Assembly (NCBI GenBank): GCA_964564675.1
Contig: CAZMBI010000002.1
Span: forward strand, 145,682 to 209,681
Origin: CAZMBI01 sp964564675
Lineage (GTDB): Bacteria; Pseudomonadota; Alphaproteobacteria; Rickettsiales; UBA3002
DNA length: 64,000 nt
Direction of reading: 5' to 3'
Each line of letters starts with the position of its first letter. Positions within the stretch are counted from its first letter, which is position 1. The notes under the pieces are model-generated. The model did not search any database. It was not told the DNA's origin and saw nothing but the letters and a program-made list of their open reading frames with translations. A program made the position numbers and the translations under genes. Positions 32,799-41,300 of this stretch are shown here, one piece after another.

Positions 32799-33914
32799 AT
32801 GAGTATTGGCCCTACCCAACAGATACCACCACCCGGCGGCGACCGGTTTGATCGCATGGCCGGCTATGTGCCGCCGCGCCTGCAGAATATCATGTCACAG
32901 TTTGCCGGCACCGGCATCGCCCTGCCGCAGGGGATGACCCCGCTGACGCAGGATAAACCGAATGCGGTGGACCGCTTTACCGGGCTGCCGGTGACCGATT
33001 TAACCCTTGAGATGACCCAAACCGGAGTGCCGTTTCTAGGACCGCTTGGATATATCGCCGGCGTGCCGATTAGCACGCTGGTAGCGGATAAGGAAGCGCG
33101 CAAACAGCTGACGCAGCTTACCGAAGATTACCGCGCTGATATCGCCCAGCAACTGCATGTGCCCGAAGAGGCGGTCAATGAGCAGATGATGCTGATGGCC
33201 GCACGCCGCAATCCGGGCCTGCAGCAGGCGATTCAGGCCATTTATGAGAAAAAAGATAAGCATCTTTATGTTAACGGCACCGGTATTGCCGGATTGGCAG
33301 GTGGTTTTGGGATTGCCACGATGATTGCAGGTGGGCCGCCTACATGGATATTAGGAGGCGCGCTGGCAACGGCAGGTGCCTTCGCCGGGGAATATGCCGG
33401 GCGCAAGATTTTCGACAGCGACGATATCTATAACCCGATGACGCATATCGATGCGATTCAGGAAAAGCGCGCTAATGGTGAACCGATTAAAGGCGCCGAT
33501 ATTTTCGCTCTGCGCGTGGCGCAGAACCCGGGGCTAAACAATGCCATTAAAGAACGTTACGGCGCCAACTTCTTTAAACTGGACGATGCCCAGAAACTGC
33601 AGGTCATGCAGCAATGCGAGGGCCTGATGCAGTGCTGCCATCGCGATGCGGAAAAATGCGCGCGCCCGGAAACCAATGTGAAAACGCTGATGTTCGGCAT
33701 GCTGCCTGATACGCCGTTTACGGCCATGCAGCAACAGGGAGTCTATCAACCGTTGCAGCCGGCGGCGACAGCCCCGGCCGCTCCTGCACCGCAGCACACG
33801 CCGCAGCCATATTGGCAGTCGCGCGTGGGCACGCCGCCCGCCGCTCTTCAGGGCGGTTTTGTCGAGCGTCTGCAGGCGCAGCAGGCGCAAATGGATGAGC
33901 GGATCAGCCGGTGA
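32799..33914 (+). CDS. Unrecognised protein with glycine-zipper membrane hairpin, 371 aa
   Basis: I do not recognise this protein. Residues about 165-200 form a glycine-rich hydrophobic hairpin (GIAGLAGGFGIATMIAGGPP then WILGGALATAGAFAGEYAGR), as in bilayer-inserting glycine zippers. Before it lie helical segments (LTQLTEDYRADIAQQLHVPE), after it a cysteine-bearing stretch (LMQCCHRDAEKCARP) and a Pro/Ala/Gln-rich tail. ATG 32799 has a strong GGAGGT site and is three bases from the stop of its operon partner. Ahead of the tail gene at 33991 it is the last orphan of the block. A divergent tape measure is conceivable but unsupported. Confidence 0.62.
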   Translation: MSIGPTQQIPPPGGDRFDRMAGYVPPRLQNIMSQFAGTGIALPQGMTPLTQDKPNAVDRFTGLPVTDLTLEMTQTGVPFLGPLGYIAGVPISTLVADKEARKQLTQLTEDYRADIAQQLHVPEEAVNEQMMLMAARRNPGLQQAIQAIYEKKDKHLYVNGTGIAGLAGGFGIATMIAGGPPTWILGGALATAGAFAGEYAGRKIFDSDDIYNPMTHIDAIQEKRANGEPIKGADIFALRVAQNPGLNNAIKERYGANFFKLDDAQKLQVMQQCEGLMQCCHRDAEKCARPETNVKTLMFGMLPDTPFTAMQQQGVYQPLQPAATAPAAPAPQHTPQPYWQSRVGTPPAALQGGFVERLQAQQAQMDERISR

Positions 33915-33990
33915 CCGGATGATCTGATCTGCCCTGTTCATTCATTCCATTGTTCACCCATTCATTCCAATATCTGTAAAGGATGTCCCC

Positions 33991-34590
33991 ATGGCATTTC
34001 ATGACGTGCGGTTTCCGGTTGATATCAGCTACGGCTCAACCGGCGGACCGAATTATTCGACCGATATCGTGACCACCTATAGCGGTTATGAGCAGCGCAA
34101 CATTAACTGGGTGCAGGCGCGCGCGCGTTATAACGTGGCGCACGGCGTAAAAACGCCGGCGCAGCTGGCGGCGCTGATCGCCTTCTTTCGCGCGCGCAAA
34201 GGCCGTGCGCATGCTTTCCGGTTTAAAGACTGGACGGATTTTGAGGCCGCTGCCGCACCGCTTGGCACGGGGGACGGCATGGCCACCGAGTTCCCCTTGC
34301 TCAAGCAATATGCCAGCGGCGGCGTGGCGGAGAATCGCCCGATTAGCAAGCCGGTGGAGGGTACGTTGCAGGTGTATCTCGACGACGTGTTGCAACTGGA
34401 CGGTTATACGCTTAACAGCGCCACGGGCGTGCTGACGTTCGATACGCCGCCCGCCGCGGCGGTTGCGGTCACAGCCGATTTCACCTTCGATGTGCCGGTG
34501 CGGTTTGATACCGATCAACTCTCGGCGCGGCTGGAAGATTATGGCGTACGCAGCTGGCTGGATATTCCGCTGGTTGAAGTTCGGATATAG
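33991..34590 (+). CDS. DUF2460 distal tail protein (RcGTA g12-like)
   Basis: Distal tail protein of GTA-type tails, 199 residues. Family signature: FHDVRFPVDISYGSTGGPNY, QRNINWVQARARYNVAHGVK, LIAFFRARKGRAHAFRFKDW (near-invariant F-R-x-K-D-W), YTLNSATGVLTFDTPP and VPVRFDTDQLSARLEDYGVR then SWLDIPLVEVR. Intact. ATG 33991 has an AAAGGA site and a TTCATTC-rich leader. It resumes the structural order after an 8.4-kb interruption. Confidence 0.93.
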   Translation: MAFHDVRFPVDISYGSTGGPNYSTDIVTTYSGYEQRNINWVQARARYNVAHGVKTPAQLAALIAFFRARKGRAHAFRFKDWTDFEAAAAPLGTGDGMATEFPLLKQYASGGVAENRPISKPVEGTLQVYLDDVLQLDGYTLNSATGVLTFDTPPAAAVAVTADFTFDVPVRFDTDQLSARLEDYGVRSWLDIPLVEVRI

Positions 34591-34628
34591 TAACCCGCTG
34601 CCCGTTGGCAGCGATGATGAGGCATGGT

Positions 34629-35480
34629 ATGAAAACACTCTCGACAGCACTCAAAACCCATCTGGCGCAGGAAGTGACAACACTGGCCACCTGCTGGAAA
34701 CTGACCCGGCGCGACGGCACGGTGCTGGGCTTTACCGATCATGATCAGGATATCGCCTTTGACGGGCTGACCTATGAAGCCGCCACCGGATTTACGCCCA
34801 CGGCGGTGGAAAGTTCGGCAGCGCTCAATGTCGATACGCTCGACATCGAAGGCATGCTAGCAGCAGCGCACATCACCGAAGCGGATCTGCTGGCCGGGCG
34901 CTATGATTTCGCCGAGATTGAAGTTTTTTTGATCAATTATGCCGCGCCGCAGGATGGTAGTATGATACTGCGTACCGGCTGGCTGGGCGAGGTGCGCGTG
35001 CAGGGCGGGCGCTTTGTTGCCGAGCTGCGCGGGCTGACCCAGCAACTGGCGCAGCGCATCGGCGAGCTGTATAGCCCCGCCTGCCGGGCCGATCTGGGCG
35101 ACGCGCGCTGTCAGGTCAATCTGAGTGGCGTTACCGTCACCGGCACGGTTGGCAGCGCCAGCGGTAACAGCCAGTTCACGGATGAAACCCGTGATGAGGA
35201 AAGCGGCTATTTCGCCGGCGGCGTCATAACTTTTACCAGCGGCGGCAATGCCGGGCTGCAAATGGAAATCAAGGCCTTTACCAACGGCCAGTTTGTGCTC
35301 GTGCTGCCGATGCCGTATGTGATCAGCGCCGGGGACGATTATGAAGCCGTGGCCGGCTGTGACAAGACCCTTGCCACCTGCGTGCAGCGTTTTGATAATG
35401 CCGTGAATTTTCGCGGTGAGCCGCACGTGCCCGGCACCGACCGCGTGCTGGAGACGGCAGGCACGCGCAGCGCATGGTGA
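34629..35480 (+). CDS. DUF2163 tail hub protein (RcGTA g13-like)
   Basis: Tail-hub or baseplate protein with the Cys motif that can hold an iron-sulphur centre in RcGTA. 283 residues: LATCWKLTRRDGTVLGFTDH (the near-invariant W-x-x-T-R-x-D-G-x-x-x-G-F-T-D-H), YSPACRADLGDARCQVNL, and AVAGCDKTLATCVQRFDNAV then NFRGEPHVPG. The four motif cysteines (C-x8-C and C-x6-C) are present. The start at 34629 is chosen by its position relative to the family; the frame opens at 34605. Confidence 0.93.
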   Translation: MKTLSTALKTHLAQEVTTLATCWKLTRRDGTVLGFTDHDQDIAFDGLTYEAATGFTPTAVESSAALNVDTLDIEGMLAAAHITEADLLAGRYDFAEIEVFLINYAAPQDGSMILRTGWLGEVRVQGGRFVAELRGLTQQLAQRIGELYSPACRADLGDARCQVNLSGVTVTGTVGSASGNSQFTDETRDEESGYFAGGVITFTSGGNAGLQMEIKAFTNGQFVLVLPMPYVISAGDDYEAVAGCDKTLATCVQRFDNAVNFRGEPHVPGTDRVLETAGTRSAW

Positions 35481-35586
35481 CGGACCCTAAGCAGGCATCA
35501 GGCGAGCAGGCGGCATGCGAGCAGGTGAAGGTGGCACATGGCAGCGAGCGCTTGGCTTTAGGCCGCGAGTAGGGCATAATTCGAGC

Positions 35587-35757
35587 ATGGAGTTTTTACG
35601 ACAGCTGCTCGGCGGGTTCGGTGCCCTGTTCGCGATTACCACACCACCGTTGTACCGTTATCCCTATCGCAAAAACGCGGAAGGGCTGCGCGGTGACTGG
35701 CTGCGTGTGGGCGGCGATATTCAGGCGGCCGTTGACAACACGCAAGAGGATGGCTGA
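35587..35757 (+). CDS. Small unrecognised protein, 56 aa
   Basis: I do not recognise it. MEFLRQLLGGFGALFAITTP is a weakly hydrophobic N-terminus; PLYRYPYRKNAEGLRGDWLR follows, and the C-terminus is acidic. Its stop overlaps the start of the DUF2335 gene (TGATGG), so they are translationally coupled. The overlap supports that it is real although it is short. Confidence 0.6.
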   Translation: MEFLRQLLGGFGALFAITTPPLYRYPYRKNAEGLRGDWLRVGGDIQAAVDNTQEDG

Positions 35758-36215
35758 TGGCGGAGCAGGCACATCGCAAAAAATCCGGTACGCAATCGGC
35801 AGGCGGCCGTGAGCAGGCCAACAAGCCGCGCAAGACGGTGGATGTGCTGCCCGATCCGGAAGTGCTTGAGGCCTACGATTATGTGGTGGAAGGCTCGGCG
35901 CGTGAGCTGATCGAAATGTTTAAAGCCGAGCAGCAGCAGCGCCATCAGTGGGAGAATCGTTCGCTGAAGATTCATCTGTGGAGCACGATTTTAGGCCAGG
36001 TGCTCGGGTTTTTTATCGCTGTGTCGATTTTTATTTCGGCAGCGATTATCGGGATTTATGGGGATGCCACCATTGGCGCGTTTGTCTGGGTGTTCGGCCT
36101 GGCGATTGTGACGATGGCGGCGCTGGTGTGGTGGTATGCCAAAAGCCTGGGCCAGCGACCGTTATTTGCACGCCCGGCGCTGCGCGCCAGCTTCAGGCCA
36201 CAGAAGGGGGATTAA
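35757..36215 (+). CDS. DUF2335 membrane protein
   Basis: 152 residues. After a basic N-terminus (RKKSGTQSAGGREQANKPRK) the DUF2335 pattern appears: DVLPDPEVLEAYDYVVEGSA then RELIEMFKAEQQQRHQWENR, followed by two membrane helices (ILGQVLGFFIAVSIFISAAI and FVWVFGLAIVTMAALVWWYA). Members of this family are often found in alphaproteobacterial prophages; the function is unknown. Coupled to the small gene ahead of it. Its end overlaps that of the EF-hand gene by four bases on the opposite strand. Confidence 0.8.
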   Translation: MAEQAHRKKSGTQSAGGREQANKPRKTVDVLPDPEVLEAYDYVVEGSARELIEMFKAEQQQRHQWENRSLKIHLWSTILGQVLGFFIAVSIFISAAIIGIYGDATIGAFVWVFGLAIVTMAALVWWYAKSLGQRPLFARPALRASFRPQKGD

Positions 36216-36730
36216 CGCGCGATCTCGCAGGCATCTTTGATGGAGCGAATTGGGCTGATACCGTTGGGGAACGCTTTCTGCGCGGCCGGAATCACTGAAT
36301 CAAAAATGGCGAGGGCGTCACCGTCTGCCAGTTTGATGGATTGCGGATCTGTATTCTTATCACCGCTGATCGCACCGGGAAAATAGCGCTCAAGCGCCTG
36401 AGCGGTACCATCGGTGATGATTTGAGAGGAAAGCATTCTGGCAGTTTGAAGTTTGAGGTTAGAAAAAATGCCACCTTCGCCGTTGATCAGATCATTCATC
36501 GTGCCAAGCACGTGTTGTTGGCCAGATCTTTCCATTATATCCAGATTGTCACTCTCGGCTCTGTCACACATATCATTAAAACCCGTCATATCCTTCGGTT
36601 TTGCCTGGGAGGCTATATGAGTGGCCAGTTTCTCACTTTCGGCTCTATCCAGCCGACCATTTTCGTTCGTGTCGTATGCCTGCAGCGCGTCCGCTAAGCG
36701 CTGCGTAAAGGCTTCTTTATCGATAGGCAT
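36212..36730 (-). CDS. EF-hand calcium-binding orphan protein, 172 aa
   Basis: Near the N-terminus lies one canonical EF-hand loop: DTNENGRLDRAE (D1, N3, N5, G6, L8, D9, E12, all ligand positions satisfied), flanked by helices (FTQRLADALQAY and SEKLATHIASQA). The rest is helical and soluble: FNDMCDRAESDNLDIMERSG, LQTARMLSSQIITDGTAQAL. No signal peptide. One EF-hand usually works in pairs; a second could be a degenerate one after residue 125 (GDKNTDPQSIKLADGD). Antiparallel between DUF2335 and NlpC/P60. Promoter at 36807-36762. Confidence 0.75.
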   Translation of the reverse strand: MPIDKEAFTQRLADALQAYDTNENGRLDRAESEKLATHIASQAKPKDMTGFNDMCDRAESDNLDIMERSGQQHVLGTMNDLINGEGGIFSNLKLQTARMLSSQIITDGTAQALERYFPGAISGDKNTDPQSIKLADGDALAIFDSVIPAAQKAFPNGISPIRSIKDACEIAR

Positions 36731-36761
36731 GAGCTTACTCCTACAAGTGTTTTTATGTATG

Positions 36762-36807
36762 AATCTAACACAGCGACCATTGGTTTATTATGACATTACG
36801 GTTAAAC
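36762..36807 (-). promoter_or_regulatory. 11-bp direct-repeat promoter, 18-bp spacer type
   Basis: On the minus strand: GTTTAACCGTA (36807-36797), ATGTCATAATA (36796-36786), 18 bases, TAGATT (36767-36762). It ends directly before the start of the plus-strand NlpC/P60 gene at 36808, so regulator binding could also affect that gene. Confidence 0.6.
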
Positions 36808-37296
36808 ATGCATTCAGCTGATTGCATTGTCGTATCTGCGCGCTCGTGGGTGGGAACTGCGTTTGCCCATCAGGGCCGGCGCAAGGCGTGCGGCGCCGAT
36901 CCCGGCGGGGTGGATTGTCTCGGCTTGCTGGTAGGTGTGGCGGCCGAATGCGGGCTGGCCAGAAACGGACGGCCGCTGGCTGCCTGTGACCGCCGCGATT
37001 ATGGGCATTATCCCGATGAACAACGGTTGTATGAGGCGCTGGCGCGGTATCTTACGGCGATGCCACCGGCAGCGCTGCAGTCGGGCGATGTCTGCCTGAT
37101 GCGTATCGACGCGACGGCGCGGCATCTGGGGATTGTGGGGCAATACCGCCCAGCCGCCGGCTCGCCGCAGCCGCATTACCTGACATTGATCCACGCCTAT
37201 GCGCCGGCGCGGCGGGTGGTGGAACACCGCCTCGATGCGCAGTGGCGTGAGCGGGTGGTAGCGGTGTTTCGTTTGATCGCGGATGATAGAACCTAA
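36808..37296 (+). CDS. NlpC/P60-family peptidase (RcGTA g14-like)
   Basis: Cell-wall endopeptidase carried in the tail, which opens peptidoglycan on entry. 162 residues: VVSARSWVGTAFAHQGRRKA, PGGVDCLGLLVGVAAECGLA with the catalytic cysteine in D-C-L-G-L, and LMRIDATARHLGIVGQYRP with the catalytic histidine. The start at 36808 matches the family N-terminus to within a residue; an ATG at 36790 would lie in the minus-strand promoter. Intact. Confidence 0.9.
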   Translation: MHSADCIVVSARSWVGTAFAHQGRRKACGADPGGVDCLGLLVGVAAECGLARNGRPLAACDRRDYGHYPDEQRLYEALARYLTAMPPAALQSGDVCLMRIDATARHLGIVGQYRPAAGSPQPHYLTLIHAYAPARRVVEHRLDAQWRERVVAVFRLIADDRT

Positions 37297-37622
37297 AATA
37301 CCCACTTCATCTGTAAGCCGGTGAACCAGTCTTTTTCTTTGTCGCGTGACATGACAAAGTCAAACGCCTGCTTGTCCTCATTCTGCAGACGGGCCTTGGC
37401 GGCATAGCCTTTGTGAATTTTATATAAGCGCACGTGGTAACCGGGGATTTCATCGTCGCGCACTTCATCATAGGCGACAAAACCCAACGGGCGTTCGTTG
37501 ATGGCGAGCTCGTCGCTGTCTTCGGCCACGCGGTGGATGGTCATATGCTGGCAGCCTGCGCAAAACAGGAGGCCGGCGACGACGACGGATAATGTGCTTG
37601 CATCCCTGTATGTCATGTTCAC
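37293..37622 (-). CDS. Small lipoprotein, 109 aa
   Basis: A lipoprotein signal (STLSVVVAGLLFCAGCQH) with lipobox CAGC (Cys at about residue 24) should anchor it to a membrane. The mature part is hydrophilic: ELAINERPLGFVAYDEVRDD, YHVRLYKIHKGYAAKARLQN and FTGLQMKWVF. I do not recognise the mature part. It converges with the NlpC/P60 gene, overlapping by four bases. No family match by eye. Confidence 0.7.
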   Translation of the reverse strand: MNMTYRDASTLSVVVAGLLFCAGCQHMTIHRVAEDSDELAINERPLGFVAYDEVRDDEIPGYHVRLYKIHKGYAAKARLQNEDKQAFDFVMSRDKEKDWFTGLQMKWVF

Positions 37623-37883
37623 CTCTCTTGAGCGCCTGATTGCCCGTGTGAACGATGTGTTTCTTTTTTTCGTATTATCTTAACCATAACAGAAAAACGT
37701 TAAGATTTCATCTGCAAACGTTAAGTGCGAGAGCAATAATCTCGCGTTGCATCAAAAACTTAAAATACAGGATAAAGTCGATGAATAAGTAAAAAAGGAG
37801 AGCCCGGCGCGCGCTGCAAGCTGCGGGAACCATAACGTGCTGTGACGATGTTGTTTGCGCAGCGGGCACAAGGAGTCAGCGGG
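37623..37883. other. Intergenic region with repeats and a stem-loop
   Basis: AT-rich. AACGTTAAG occurs twice (near 37698 and 37720) and GCGAGA...TCTCGC forms a stem near 37729-37747. A TTAACCAT half-site lies near 37680. No gene supported; probably the upstream control region of the lipoprotein gene. Confidence 0.4.
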
Positions 37884-38252
37884 TTACTTCGCAATCAGCG
37901 CCATGGCGGTGGCGTTAACCGGCCGCGTGCCGCGGTCGGTGGTGCCGCCTTTGGAGAAAATTCTGGCGTCCTCTTCCAGCACGATGGCGTTGCCGCCATG
38001 CCTGGCAGCGGTTGCTTTGAGCTCGTCCAGCGCGTCATAAAACCCTGATACTTTTCTGGTTGCGATGCGCACGACGCCGATTTCGATATATTCGCCCACT
38101 GGTGGCAACTCGCTGAGCAGCTGCACATCGCCTAGATTGGGCTGATGTTTTTTATAAGTGGTGTAGGTGGAGGGGTGAAACTCGGCATCACTGGCCAGGG
38201 CGGCGGTGGATAGCAAACAGGTGGCGATAAGCGACAGGCTGAAACGATACAT
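37884..38252 (-). CDS. Exported protein, 122 aa, heavy-metal-binding-like/DUF4156-like fold
   Basis: An N-terminal signal peptide (YRFSLSLIATCLLSTAALAS) precedes a small domain: VQLLSELPPVGEYIEIGVVR, a basic alpha/beta segment, ALDELKATAARHGGNAIVLE and TRPVNATAMALIAK. The pattern of beta-strand, helix ending in H/A-G-A/G-N-A, beta-strand resembles small exported domains such as DUF4156 and YbjQ-like proteins; the family is not certain. ATG 38252 is preferred to 38267. It is a separate unit from the lipoprotein at 37293, with unknown function. Confidence 0.6.
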   Translation of the reverse strand: MYRFSLSLIATCLLSTAALASDAEFHPSTYTTYKKHQPNLGDVQLLSELPPVGEYIEIGVVRIATRKVSGFYDALDELKATAARHGGNAIVLEEDARIFSKGGTTDRGTRPVNATAMALIAK

Positions 38253-38394
38253 CAAGGCAAACTCCAACAGGTTAGAAAAGCAGCATGTGGTGGCTGATCC
38301 GGTTGCTTAATTAACATATGTAATTGCTTTGGGGATGTAAACCCTCGAGCGATGCGCGCATTTTCAGAAAAACCATCCAGTAAAAGGTATTCCT

Positions 38395-41300
38395 ATGGCA
38401 TCGGTCATTTTAACGACGGCGGCGACTGCGCTCGCCCCGGCCAATCCGTTTTTAGGCGCGGCGTTTCAGGCGGGCGCGCGATTCATTGGCGGACAGATCG
38501 ATAATCTGCTCTTAGGCGGTGCTCAGGGCCGCTCGCGTGAAGGCGCACGGCTGGCGGATTTGTCGGTACAAAGCTCGACCTATGGCAAGATGATTCCCAT
38601 CGTCTACGGCAATGTACGCATCGCCGGGAATGTCATCTGGTCGCGGCCGATCAAGGAAGTGGCCACCACCACAACCACTACGCAAGGCGGCAAAGGGGGC
38701 GGCGGCGCTTCCAGTTCCACGACCGAGTTCAGCTATTACGTGACGCTGGCGATTGCCATTTGCGAAGGGCCGGTCGATGCCATTCAGCGCGCCTGGGCGG
38801 ATGCCGAGCAGCTCGATCTGTCGCTTGGCACGTACCGTTTTTATACCGGCGATGAGGCGCAACTGCCCGATCCGCTGATTGAGAGTTACGAGGGCATCGG
38901 CTCAACGCCGGCCTATCGCGGGTTGAGTTATGTTGTCATCGAGGATTTCCCGCTGGCTGATTATGGCAACCGGATTCCCAATTTTACCTTTGAAGTGAAA
39001 AAGAAAGCGTTGTGGCCGGATGTCAACGGCGAGCCGGTGGAGCATATGGTGCAGGGGATGATTCTGATCCCCGGATCCGGCGAGTTTGTCTATGACACGC
39101 AGATCCAGCACAAGGTTGAGGGTGAGCCGGTCGGGGACGAGTATGTGCAGCAGGGCAACCAGCAGGTGATGAATATGCATAACCCGTTCGGGCAGGCCAA
39201 TGCTTTGCTGGCGCTCGATCAGTTGGAAGAGACCTGCCCCAATGCCGAGTGGATCGGGCTGGTGGTCAACTGGTTCGGCGACAACCTGGATGCAGGCAGC
39301 TGCGTAATTAAGCCGGGCGTGGAGTTCGCCGCCGATCAGGCGACGACGGCGCCGGAGGTCTGGAGTTCGGCGGGCTATACGCGGGCGACCGCGCGGCAGA
39401 TTACCTATGTTGGTAATGCCCCGCGCTATGGCGGCACGCCGGATGATGAGTCAGTACTGCGTCTGTGCAGTGAGCTTAAAAGCCGCGGCTACAAGATTTT
39501 TTTCTATCCCATCTTTTTGATGGATGTGGAAGACAAGCCCTGGCGCGGACGTGTAACCGGCAGCGTGGGCGATGTGGCCGATTTTTTCACCAAGGCGGAA
39601 GGCTATAACGCCTTTATTCTGCACTATGCGAATCTGGTGAAAGATACGGTCGATGCCTTTGCCATCGGCACCGAAATGATCGGTCTGACCACTGTTAATG
39701 ACGGGGCATTGGTGAACCGTCAGTTCCCGGCGGTCGACGCGCTGATCAGTCTGGCCGGCAGCGTCAGAGGGATTGTCGGCGCAAACATACAGGTGACCTA
39801 TGCCGCCGACTGGTCGGAATATCATCACGCCGAGGGCGGCTGGTATCATCTGGATCCGCTGTGGGCCTCGCCCGATATCGATTTTGTCGGCATCGACGCC
39901 TATTTCCCGATTACCAATGCACCGCAAAATGAGCTGGGTTATGACATCGACACCGTGGTTGATGGCTGGAGCGCCGGCGAAGGCTATGATTTTTATTATG
40001 TCGACGTCGAACGTACCACCACCGCGCCGCTTGATCCGCCCTATGCCTGGAAGAATATCGACTGGTGGTGGCAGAATACGCACACCAACCCAGACGGCAA
40101 CGTGACCTCATGGACCCCGCAAGCGAAGAAAATCTGGTTTACCGAATACGGCTTTCCCAGCGTGGATGGTGCCACCAACCAGCCCAACGTATTTTACGAT
40201 CCGACGTCTTCGGAGAGTTTCTTTCCGCATTTCTCGCGTGGCCGGGTCGATCTGCGCGCCCAGCGTACGGGCGTGGCCGGCACGCTTGCCAAATGGCAGG
40301 ATTCGGCGATGGTCGAGCGGCTGTTTTTATGGACCTGGGATGCGCGCCCCTATCCGTATTGGCCGGATTTGCGCTCGGTGTGGGCGGATGGTCCGGTATG
40401 GAAAACGGGGCACTGGGTGCAGGGCAAGTTCGGGCTGTCTTCGCTGGCGGCGATCGTAGCCGATATTGCCCGGCGCGCCGGGGTGGATCTCAGCCGTCTC
40501 GATGTCAGCCGGCTGCAGGATCAGGTCGACGGGTACGTGATTGATACGCAGGCGAGCGCGCGTTCACTGATCGAAGAGCTGATGACGGCATATTTTTTCG
40601 ACGTCGCGGAAACCGACGGGCAGTTGAAGTTTATCCCGCGCGGCAATGCGTCCGTGCACAGCCTGATGCTCGACGAATTAATGCCGCGTGCCGCCGATGA
40701 AGCGCCGCTGGAAATTATCCGCGCGCAGGAGCTGGAGTTGCCGCAATCGGTGGCGGTGCAGTATCTTAACCGGCTGGCCAATTATCAAACCGGCACGCAA
40801 CGCGCCCAGCGTCAGGTGACACCCGCGCGCGACGAGCACACGATCGGCCTGCCGATTGTGATGACCGATCAGCGCGCCCGCTCGATTGCCGATGTGGCGT
40901 TGTATCAGGCGTGGCTGAGCCGCACGCAGTATCAGTTCGATGCACCGATTGCCTATGCCGATTTAGAGCCAACGGATGTGATCACAGTGCAGGCAGGCAG
41001 TGTGGCGCACGTGCTGCGCATCACCCGCATGCAGCTGGGCCGGCCCGGTATGCTGCGTATCACCGGCGTGGCGGAAGATGTCGTCACTTATGATTTTTAC
41101 AGCACGCCCGGCGAGGCCCCTGTGATCGCGGTGACGCCCGAGCCGGTGGCCGAGACCCGCGCCCGGCTGCTGGACCTGCCGGCGCTGGCCAGTGATGCCG
41201 CCGATCAGGCGATGTTGCGGTTTGCGGCGGCCGGGCTGGCCGATAACTGGCGCGGCGCCACCATCTATCGCTCCGATGACGGCGGGCAGGATTATGCGCG

